Below, in pieces: positions 50,901-62,900 of a DNA stretch of 64,000 nucleotides (position 1 is its first letter; every line of letters starts with the position of its first letter). The notes below the pieces were generated by a model. It was given only the letters and a program-made list of their open reading frames with translations. It was not told where the DNA came from and made no database searches. This DNA comes from Siphonodentalium dalli. Lineage: Eukaryota > Mollusca > Scaphopoda > Gadilida > Siphonodentaliidae. The DNA lies in the NCBI GenBank assembly GCA_032622095.1, contig CP136067.1, positions 81,370,705 to 81,434,704 of the forward strand, read 5' to 3'. Made by a program: the position numbers and the translations under genes.

Positions 50901-53900
50901 ATTTCAAAGCTATTTAAACTTATTGATGGGATACTCAACTTTGAAAACAATTATTTTTTGGATGAATGTAAGATTTGAACTGAAGTGTCCTGATCCCAAA
51001 ATAGAAATTTAGCTGCATTGCATATGTGACATAAACATATTAAGCGTGTGAGTTTTAAAAATAGTAACCATTAAAGCTAGATGTTATTAATGATCAGGGA
51101 GACACGGTGATTCGCAGGAGCAATATTGACAGGAGTAATTCCTAGCACTTGTAAATTATTTCATTGGTGCATTTTACATTCATCAGTCCATCAGTGAAAC
51201 GAACTTAGAACAATACATTGTAATCGAATGCATAAATCTGAATTTTATTTTTCGTTTCATCTTGAAGAAAATGGTTACCGGAACCATGAACAGTAAATAC
51301 TTTCTGAACCAGGTTGCATGCTAATATGGATATTGTTGTTGAAAAAAGGTTGATAGTTTGATGATATACTACTGTAGTTTGTACAGTGAAACCTCTCCAA
51401 ACCGGACCCTCTACAATCCGAATCCCTCTCCATTCCGAACGAATTGTTCGGTCCCGAATTTACCCAAGTGCATTGTCACTAAGGATTACCTCTGTAATCC
51501 GAAACCTCTGTACTCCGAACACGGACGGTTTTCTAGTCCACAAGTGAACGAATACATTAATTGTTACCTCCGAAATCCGAACGCGGAAAGCGATACCTAC
51601 CGAACGAATGTATATGTTCTGTCATTTATTGAGATTTATTTGAAGCTTCATAACGACAACGTGTGAAAATTGAAAGTACTCAGAAACAAGTTTTAGCAAT
51701 ACCTCAAGTCACATTTATGTACATCTGAAAATGGAATTTCCTCTGTATGATGCTCTTCCTTTGTTGAAAAGTGCCGTACGTAATTACAATATAATACACA
51801 TGTATTGAAGAAAATGGTTACCGGAACCATGAACAGTAAATACTTTCTGAACCAGGTTGCATGCTAATATGGATATTGTTGTTGAAAAAAGGTTGATAGT
51901 TTGATGATATACTACTGTAGTTTGTACAGTGAAACCTCTCCAAACCGGACCCTCTACAATCCGAATCCCTCTCCATTCCGAACGAATTGTTCGGTCCCGA
52001 ATTTACCCAAGTGCATTGTCACTAAGGATTACCTCTGTAATCCGAAACCTCTGTACTCCGAACACGGACGGTTTTCTAGTCCACAAGTGAACGAATACAT
52101 TAATTGTTACCTCCGAAATCCGAACGCGGAAAGCGATACCTACCGAACGAATGTATATGTTCTGTCATTTATTGAGATTTATTTGAAGCTTCATAACGAC
52201 AACGTGTGAAAATTGAAAGTACTCAGAAACAAGTTTTAGCAATACCTCAAGTCACATTTATGTACATCTGAAAATGGAATTTCCTCTGTATGATGCTCTT
52301 CCTTTGTTGAAAAGTGCCGTACGTAATTACAATATAATACACATGTATTATATGGAGGAGATTCGGCAACAAGCTAATAGCTTATAGGTGTCGTCTCGGG
52401 TTATGGTGTGGCCGAGCTCACAACGTGAGTGTGCTTGATTTAAGTGCTTGAGGTTCACAGACGCAAGTACTAGGTGGAAAATTACACAGTACAAATCGAA
52501 TCCCCCAGTACATATTCTAGGAATATCCCCAGCACAGATTCTAGGAACATCCACTAAAATTATGCTATTATAATATAGGTGTAGTATATGAGTATTAATT
52601 TATAACACCCATATATCACATCAGTTTAACTCTTATGCTGGATGATCGATCTCCGGAGTCTCATATATTAAACTTTTACTATGGATGTCAAACATGTAAC
52701 GTTACGTGCGTGACAAAACAGACAGCACCGTCTTAAAACCAAGATATTAAAGAACAAAATAAAATAGAAATATCCACTTTGACATACAGTAAGAGTTATA
52801 TAAAAACTCAATGTCTGAGACAATACACTATATTTGTTACAAAAACTTCAATGTTAAAAGCGTTACGTGTGAGACCACCAACTGGAATTTTACCAATTAA
52901 TATACACATAGCTCAAATACAACTATATTTGTTCAAACTAACATAGCATTTACAAGTTTCGACTAACCAATGTGTAAGTTGTCAACATATCGATTTCACA
53001 AGATTTGACTGTGACGATGTCCTTTTACTCAAATTCAACACAATTTTATCACCAAATTGTAGTCAGCATAACATTTTACTGACAGGTGAGGCAATAGTTG
53101 TTATCTGCTTTCCAGAATCGTTGCAATCTATAAATCATCTTTAAAAAAGGTCTTGTGAGATTGAAAATGTTCATATTTTGCCATATGTTGTCATCAGCAT
53201 GATCAAATCGCATATACACTACAGCTAAACCACGTTTAAATCACGGTTTAGCTGTAAAACTGGCGGTAATTAAAGCTAGGGGTTTAGAAAAGCCAAGTTT
53301 AAGCCGGAGATGACGAATCCGGCATAAATATAAACACGTATAAGATTGAATGAACCACCGGGTGGTTGCTCCAAGCTAAGAAATGTATTCTTTGAAATAG
53401 ACTCGTGTTGCGTCTAACGAAACATAACTCGTCTCCGTAATGATGATGTCGCGATTGGTTCAGTTGATAAAGAAACACACTGTGTATGTCACAACAGTGA
53501 GAACTAACCCGTATGATTGCGAGACCAGTCTGTGTAATGAGGCACAGCTCCGCTCTCCCAGGAATAGTTCCCCGGAGTTCTGAAGTCAGACAAACCGATC
53601 CAGAAATATTTCCTCGACGAATGCAGCGCAATTTCACTTGACAAGAATGCTTGAGTCACGCTGCAAAAAAATCATACATTTGTTTTATCAAATGAGCATC
53701 GAGCAAAATATGAGAAAGTCAAGTATGTGGTAGACATATCGGATATTTCGGGAAGAGAAATATGATGGCTGAGCAATGTCCCAGATTTTGTGGAGCTATA
53801 CAACCTGACATATATAGATGTCCAACATTGAAGTGGAACTGTATGCTTATAAACTGCACGCATCTTCACGTAAAGCATGCGGAATAGGACACATTTTATA

Positions 53901-56900
53901 GTTAACAGTTTAATGCTCATATCAGTATGATTGTGGTCTTTTGTTCAAAGTGTCGACCATTTTCCGATTTTCAGTCAAATATGTTACATTCAATATGTCC
54001 CAATTGGGAAACTTCCGATGCGAAAGGCCGTCAATCGAATGAGAAATATTGTAAATGCACTCTACTCTATAGTACCATGTGTTCTATTAAAAAAATAGTG
54101 AAGCAACATATTTCTCAATTTGAACATTCATGTACATGTGTAGTATGTCATTTTCCCAGCTGATAAGTCCAAACATACCCGTCGTTGACAGTAGCTAGTT
54201 GGCCTCCCAGAGAAGAGCACGAAATTCTCGCCGTAAACCACGTGAGTCGTTGTGTATCGATGAGAATGTAGCAGAACGGACCGTTACCCCAAGAGTTCTG
54301 TAAGAACAAAGCAACGCAATTCCTGAACTAGATGCCTCTTTAACCCTTTACCCAACAGAACGGCCCTGTGCCAATGCATTCTCCTATATATGCGAGTCGA
54401 CCATAGGTCGCCTCGCATATATAAGAGAATGCATTGGCTTAACACATTAAAAATTATAAAATTGTTAAAGAATGTAAGAAAAAATGGTAAAAAGTGTTTA
54501 GGCCAATGCATTCTCTTATATATGCGAGGCGACCTATGGTTGACTCGCATATATAAGAGAATGCATTGGCACAGGGCATAACTGTAACCATCACAATGTG
54601 GTCAATGAGCCGGTTCCAATGATATCCATATTTGTATGGTTTTATTGAGACAGACCCAAGATAATTTAGGCTGTTGCAGCTTTATTTGGCCGTTTTTGGC
54701 CGGTTTGTTAGGTAAAGGGTTAATTAACTTTAATTTAATGTCTGCATGATAGACCCCTTTGAGGAACACGAAATTAGCCTACATATCTACATGCATAGAT
54801 CAGGATAATAATATAGTACACCAACGAAACACTTACGCAGCCACACCAACAACAAAATTGTACAACATGTGCTTTTCAGAAATATGATTCTTGGAACAGG
54901 AATAGATGGATAAATATAGACTGTAATATACCATGTAGCTTCAGATTCATATAATCTCCACCTCCAAGCAGTATGCAGCCAACATGAGTCGACGAAAACA
55001 ACTTTATCAGCAAACAGCTACTCAAGAGAGTTGGCAGTTACACGACCGATACATACAACAGTTGCAGCATCTATTTGGTCTATGTATGACTGGTTTTGGG
55101 GTATATGTATGAAAAAACCTGAGTCAATCTATGTATGAGACAACCTGAATCCATGTGCTAAAATAAACTTGAAACAAATATCCCAGGAAACTGGCGACAG
55201 GGGTTAGGTGTGGGATTGATATCGCCCCCAGTTGCGATTTTCTAGCCGTTGATGTACCGCACCCAAACATATAATCATATGAAATTTGACAGATTGTGAG
55301 ACTTTGGTCTGTTTCAATAACTGGTGGAGTTGGACATTTGAAGTTAGACATCCACCCACCAGATTCATTTATTCACTCTCTGAAACGTGTTTATGATATG
55401 AGAGGTACAACATAAATTGAAAACTTATAGTCGCTAGGCGTTGGTGGCAATTAACACAGCCTGGCAATGGTATATATTTATATATGTATTCATAATATAT
55501 GATGTCATAGTTTTAATCATCTATTATATATTTTGGAAGATCTGTTTGTGTGTGTGTGTGTGTGTCTGTCTGTCTGTGTGTTCGCGATGAACTCGAAAAT
55601 GGCCTAGCCGATTTCGATGAAACTTGGTATGTGGGGGTATTTTCGGCCGGGGGGTGGCATGGGCCTATTAATTTGTCCGTGCGACGTGACCTTGACCTTG
55701 AAATCGGGCAATTTCAAGGTCAAACGCCCGAATATCACGGGATTTCGATGAAACTTGGCATGTGTGGGTACTTTCTTATGACGAGTCTCATAAGCATATT
55801 CATTTGCCCGTGCGACGTGACATTGACCTTGAAATCGGGTAACTTCAAGGTCAAATCGCCAATTTTGATGGGATTTCGACGAAATTTGATACCTGGGGTT
55901 AGTTTTGTCCACTGATTGTTTTGGACGGGTCCAATCGTGACCCCGACCAGACCTTGACATTCAAAATGATCAATTCAAGGTCAAATCGGGTAAAACCGGA
56001 TGGATTTCGACGGGCACGTTTGTCGGGTACTTTTGTCCGGGCAGTGTTTTGGACTGGTCAAATCGTGACCCCACTTGACCTTGACCTTCAAAATGGACAA
56101 TTCAAGGTCAAGGTGTGTGTGTGTGTGTCTGTCTGTGTGATCGCGATGGACTCGAAAACGGCCGAGCCGATTTCGATGAAACTTGGTATGTGGGGGGTAT
56201 TTTCGGCCGGGGGTGGCATGGGCCTATTAATTTTCAGATCCGAGGTCAACTTTTCACGTGCCGAGGTCAAATCTGTTTTTACGCCGTTTTGCGCTAATAT
56301 ATTTCAGTTCGGTGCTCACAAATCGATTCGATATAGCGCGAATAATAAATTGCCAGTCATATAATGTGCACGGTTAGAATCGGTGGCGCTTTCTCTTTAC
56401 AATGATGTATCACACGCCTGTGTACGTTTAAAGTTTCTACCTTAATTATCGGGAAGAACGCAGGACCATGCTTCGCTCATCGAAAAACATTCCGTAAATA
56501 TATTACGCCGTCAACAGATCGTGACGTGATCGAGTTTAACACTTAACCGGCCGATGTCGCGTTAACTCATCACCGGCCGAGGTATCCGCAAATGACATTG
56601 GGCAATATATATATCTCGGAAACGGGTGGAGCTATCGACTTGAAATTTGGTATGTGAATGTATCTTACCCCGGATACGAATTTTATCGGGTCGCCGAGCC
56701 CGTGCGGCGCCAGTTTCGCGCATGCGCAGACCAGATCTCGGAAACGGGTGGAGCTATCGACTTGAAATTTGTTTTTTTAATAGCCCGGACGAAGTCGGGT
56801 CACCTTCTAGTATTATATATTGGATACAATCAGATAAATGAGATGAGGTGGTGGTGAAGTAGTTAGATTTGGTTTGTACATGTCTCACAAAACACCGTAA

Positions 56901-59900
56901 ACACGCTGGTCACATTTCTCACAGCGTTGCATTCAAATAGGCATATACTGAGATAAACTCACAGCCGGGCATCCAATAGAAAGCTCCGACTTTGTTCCTG
57001 TCTTTGCTCGAGCAGGTTTCTGGCAAATAGCTCCGTGTTTGGTATGAAGACAATCATCATCGTTCCAAAAACGACCTCCCTGAAACCAGTGGATGAATAC
57101 ATTTATCCATTAAGATATCCTCGTCACCCGTATAAAATTAGTTCACCTATTAAGGGGGAGGTCAAGTGAACAATTGTGAAGTGAATGGGGATTTCCATTC
57201 AAATCTCCGGAGCAATAGTTATGCATGAAGCAGTTTTCCGGAAACAAATGCAGACATATCATTCAACATACATATAAATATTTAACGCAAGGTAGATTAT
57301 AAAAATTTGGCAATAAATATATTTTTGAGAAGTTTTTTTTCTGGAATTACATCACATGACCTACATTTTAAAAATCAATATAAAATTCAAAAATAAATAC
57401 ACCAACATTATAATGTAACAAGTTCCAAGCGCACCCGCCAGATAAATACATGTTGTTTCTAATACCACAGCAAGTCACACTTAGAAGTATATGCAACTCT
57501 GTAACATTTGTTCCGCAGATTTGCATGGAGGTCCCCATTCAAAATTGGTAACTTTTTGCTCAGATCACAATGTTCTCGCACTGGGCCAATAGCCTACCAT
57601 TCAGTGAGATACCAGCTGGGGGAATTGGAGCACAAGTTTCGAGGCAAATTAAGCAAACCTGTGAGTTTGGTCTGGTTGAAGGGGGGGGGGGTGTAGTTGG
57701 AAATTCCAAGGTGGACACCCCAAACAGAGACCATCTAGTCACGTCCCTGCGTCAGCAGCTAATCAATTTCGACCACATCCGCGTGCGTTTTCAAAGATTA
57801 TATACAGTCAGAATTAAAGTAGCCCATGTATTTTTTGACCAATGTTCACCCCCAGAAAGTGATAAGAATAAAGAAACGACTCGCTTAAACTGACTCGTTT
57901 GAGTCCCAAAATTAAGTAAACTTAATTTGGTAAGAGGGATATCAACTTAATAACTACGCGGAAGATTTCCCAACAAACTCGTCGACATAGTGCTGAATAA
58001 ATTAGTTTTGCTTCGGCATACTTTTCGGCATACTTAATATCGTTTCGTTTCGTTTTAATCAGCGATCGTGTAAAACAAAACACAAGTAGACCATGAGAGT
58101 TGTCGTCGTTGTGAAACGTTTATGGTAGGCCCTTCTGCATAATTTTGATGCTTAACCCTTTACCCAACAAACCGGCCAAAACCGGCCAAATAAAGCTTCA
58201 ACAGCCTAAAATATCTTCGGTCTGTCTCAATAGAACCATACAAATATGGATATCATTCGAATCGGCTCCTTGACCACATTGTGATAGTTACAGTTATGCC
58301 CTGTGCCAATGCATTCTCTTATATATGCGAGTCGACCATAGGTCGCCTCGCATATATAAGAGAATGCAATGGCCTAAAAAAAATCTTTTTTTACCATTTT
58401 TTCTTACATTCTTTAACAATTTTATAATTTTTAATGTGTTAAGCCAATGCATTCTCTTATATATGCGAGGCGACCTATGGTCGACTCGCATATATAAGAG
58501 AATGCATTGGCACAGGGCCATTCTGTTGGGTAAAGGGTTAAAACGAAGAGAAATATGTGAAGTTAAGATCGTTTCCTTTAACTATTTCCTATTCCGGAAT
58601 CTCAATGAATACAAATGGCATAACAAGAGTTCAGACCCCAACATTGCGTTCGAAGTTGTATTTGTAATTACTTCAATACCATTTTGGAACTAATACTGTT
58701 TGTATAGAAAGATATTTCGGGTACTTATCGACCTATTTCTATGCCGGGAAAAGCTAATATGAGGTCTACCTGAAGTGCAAATCACCATGTGGCTTTAAGG
58801 TTGGGGTCAGGACTATACGAGTCGCTTAGGCTAAATTATGCTTCTGTTTGTTATTTATAGTTTAAAATATCGTTAATTTCCGACGAACTACATACATGCA
58901 GAACTAAACAGCAACGTGATATTCTGACTGAGAGCTGTTACGTTAAGATAATTTTAAATGATCAATGGGGCATATGGAGTATGCTAGGCATATCTACTTA
59001 CTTTCACCCAAACGTTGACGCAATCTTCCGAATTGTCCACGTTGTTGGGTTCTCCTTGTCCGAAGTTGGTGTACCTATTCGGGGTATGGTCTGCCCAAAC
59101 GAACACGCCCTCGTTGTCAATATCGTTCAACCCTATCCACACACCCCCTGCTATACTTGGAACTGGAATGCAATGGTATGTGGGATACACGTGTTGTGGG
59201 TCTGAATAAACAAGAGATACAGTGGTGAAGAAATCTATGTTCCGCACGTGGGGTGGAGTGTGTGTATGTGGATATATATATATCTACATACACACACCCC
59301 AGCCACTATTTGACCATGCTATCCAGCCACTATTTGACCATGCTATCCACATATTCTAACCAACCAGAATTTCAAATGGTTATGCTTACTTTACTTACCA
59401 CACCCGTCATACAGAAAAAGCCTGTCAGTATGTTTGATTATTATTGTATGTTTTAAATATGGTCTATTATCTAATCCGGACCACAATTACAACAACATAA
59501 TTTTTTTTGATATAAATCCCGATTTCAAGACCACGAATTGCTAATTTGTAAACAAAATACAGATAAAACTGAAGACGTGGCATATTATTTGTCTATAAAT
59601 GAAGGTTTATTTCGATCGTAATTTTCGGTAAATCACTTAGCGATCTGCAATTTCCCGTGATTGAGGCTGTTAACCCTTTACCCAACAAACCGGCCAAAAC
59701 CGGCCAAATAAAGCTTCAACAGCCTAAAATATCTTCGGTATGTCTCAATAGAACCATACAAATATGGATATCATTGGAACCGGCTCCTTGACCACATTGT
59801 GATGGTTACAGTTATGCCCTGTGCCAATGCATATATAAGAGAATGCATTGGCACAGGGCCGTTCTGTTGGGTAAAGGGTTAACAAGATAAATATATCTTG

Positions 59901-62900
59901 GTACACTCTTGGTACCCTCCGAATGTTTTCGCGCGGATTTCTGTTCTAAAAATAGCCATTAAAACTGTCCCATGAATACAATAAGAAATTCTAAATAAAA
60001 CTGATATTAATTGTTAGAAACTTTTCCGAACAGGTGTCCACGATGCATTATCTATTATTGTACACCCCGGAATCTTTATAAAACTTGGAGATCTATCATC
60101 TTTAATATATACTTTTGGTCGTTTGTTGAACTTATTTTCTGAACATATCCTTTTAAAGGGAACTTCTCGCCATGAATATTTAGTATAGAAAGAGTTAACA
60201 CAATAAAGAGTCCCAACTTATTCCCATATGAATTTTCGAACGAGGAATGCCATTTTATCCCTTTCTTTACAAAAATATTCATGGACGAGTAGAAATATTC
60301 AGATAATAAGTTCAACAAACCGCCATATATACACAATTTGTTGAAATTATTATCTGAACATTTCCCACCGATGGATAGAATCAATCCTTGTGAACTTATC
60401 TATTTGTGTGCCTGCCATATATGCTTATATTTACTGAATGGCTGCGGACACACGTACCAAGTAGCGATGGCATAGTAGGTGTGACAATTTATTATGGTGG
60501 AGATTGGTGACAATTGGTCGTCATAATTAATATGCCATAGCAAGTCATGTCGCCCTCTGCAAATTCGCACAGTGAGCTTATACCAAGCTCTATCAGCGAC
60601 GGTCGATCTCGCAAGGATGTAGCTACCTGAATGTCTTGTCGCTGTTGATCTTTACTCAACACGCAGTGTTATATTGTGCATGCTAACACACAAGTCTACT
60701 TGATAGCTTAATGAATAACCAATTTCTGTCAACAGCCATGATTGTTCTTACTAATGAAATCGATATAAGTAGATAAACATGCATGCATTGAGATCATATA
60801 AAAAAAACGTACCACATGCATTATATGTGAGTCAATGAGGAATTGCCACCAGGTCACGGTCAAACACAATTCTGGACGATCTATCGAGCAATTATATATA
60901 TCGTAGCGAATACAATTTAGCAAAACGTAATGAGTATAGAGATCAACCTTGGTGAAACGCAATGGGTTAACTGGTCGAGTCGACTCATTGTGCGGAAACT
61001 CAGCGGGCAACATGGCTTGCTATGGCATATTAATTATGACGACCAATAGTAACAAACACCACCATAAAAAATTGCCAAATATGAATAATAGACCACTCAA
61101 ATGTATACTTTTAAAACTGCATATGAGAATCAATTTGAATAAAGAAAGGGTTGACTTCGTACTCACTGCGCACTAGCTGTGGCCATAAGAAGTCCTCCAC
61201 TGATCTATCAGCAATACTGGCTATGTCACTATAATATGATTTGCAGTTTGTTCTTGCAGCAAACCAGTTCATTCCGCTTGAATTTGTGATCACTGTATAG
61301 CAATGGTCTCGATACAAGTACCATGATGGATTATCACATCCCCATACTTTACCAACTGTGGATACAAAAGATGGTAGGCTGATGTCTCCACGTGAATGTT
61401 TAAATTTGTTTTTATATAGAAAACTGAATTCTAAATTTGACGCTTTCATCGGAATTTTTTGTAGTAAAACGACTCCAATACTGTTTTTAAGTTTCAAACA
61501 ACCATATTCAGATATTGCATGGTCGCTATACATGTGCAAGTGTATGTCGTTGCGCTCTCCAAACTTAGTAGGATAGGATAGGATAGGATATTTTATTTCA
61601 ATATACACATATTAATGCATAGTATATTTGACAAATATTATATTGTATATTCGAGGGGGTGTCATAGTCAGGCTAGACTGTCTTACTGCCACCCCCTTAA
61701 AGATGAAAGATGTTATGATAGGCCGTCAATATTTCTTGTACAATGCATACATGTCCATACGAAACGTAAACCGGCCTCGATGAAACCAGTGGTCAATAAA
61801 AGAACAGCAGATACACGCATGAAATGGATATACACACAGAGGTTAAATGTTATAAATCTATTAGGAAAGAAGTTCTGACACAAAGCATCGTTACATATAC
61901 TTCCTTATGGAAATAAAGATTTCCCAAGAGTACGAACTTTAGATGCTGTTAAACAGATGTTATCCAATCAGATTTGGGTGTCGCCCTCCTAATTGCCAAT
62001 TTTTCTTCACGAGTGGAGACCAAATTCCAACCTATATTGGGGCAGACAATTTCACCTTTTCAGATCTTCACTATTGTAAAAAAACAAAAATCATCTACTC
62101 CATTTGAACTGTATATCCAACGCACATATCGATACTACCAAAATTGACGTGACACCCCTTGAATAGTTATTTATGCGTGTACCTGGTGGTGTCTCGGTGA
62201 TGATAGGCGGAATCGTCGACACACTGCTCCCTGAAGAAAAAAAATCTAGTTAGCATGATTAGTTGAGAATTGCGGCTTTAGGATTATGATGCTTGGGAAA
62301 ATATGTCTATATCGGTGGTTAATTTACCAAACTACGATGACATGATTTATTCACCCGAACAAACAGAAACGTTTCAAATTATCAGTTGAAAAGTATTTGT
62401 CTAGTTTGTAGAGTGCCTAACGACAATCACTTTAAATACATGCGAGCTGACGGATCAGATTAGTCGATTGGGTACGCCATCTTAAATGTATACCCTCATC
62501 TTTTCTAAATATTCATTAATGTTGTTGATTAGTTCCTTTTAGGAAATGCTCAGATAAAACGTTTTAAAGGTTGTTTGTTGAACTTATTATCTGGACATTT
62601 CCCACCAATGAATATGAATTCGTCTGAACTTGTATGCTGGCCTGCCTATATATATATCGTTTGTTCCTATTACTCGAAAACCCCTCCAATTGAGTAGTAA
62701 ACCGTTCCAATATATAGACTTCTATAACTGAACGGGATAATCCATTTAGTGTAGAAAAGTTTAATTCACGGACATATCACACACACCACCTTGTTGTGGG
62801 ACATACAAGTGTCGGAACGTATTGAATCATCTTGGTTGAGAGAATCCGTTAAAAGTTCGATAGTCACACATTATATAACAGATTGGCACAAACGAGTAAA

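Noticed and set aside
51358-52209. Twin open frames of 102 codons.
   Set aside because: Identical because of the 543-bp duplication; the content is transposon-end-like non-coding sequence.
54284-58693. Open frames with YKRMHW and RGDLWSTRIYKR motifs on both strands.
   Set aside because: They lie in the palindromic parts of the TTAA MITEs, so the same words appear on both strands.
60076-60384. Minus-strand open frame of 102 codons.
   Set aside because: It overlaps an interspersed word repeated at 62.57 kb and shows no domain.
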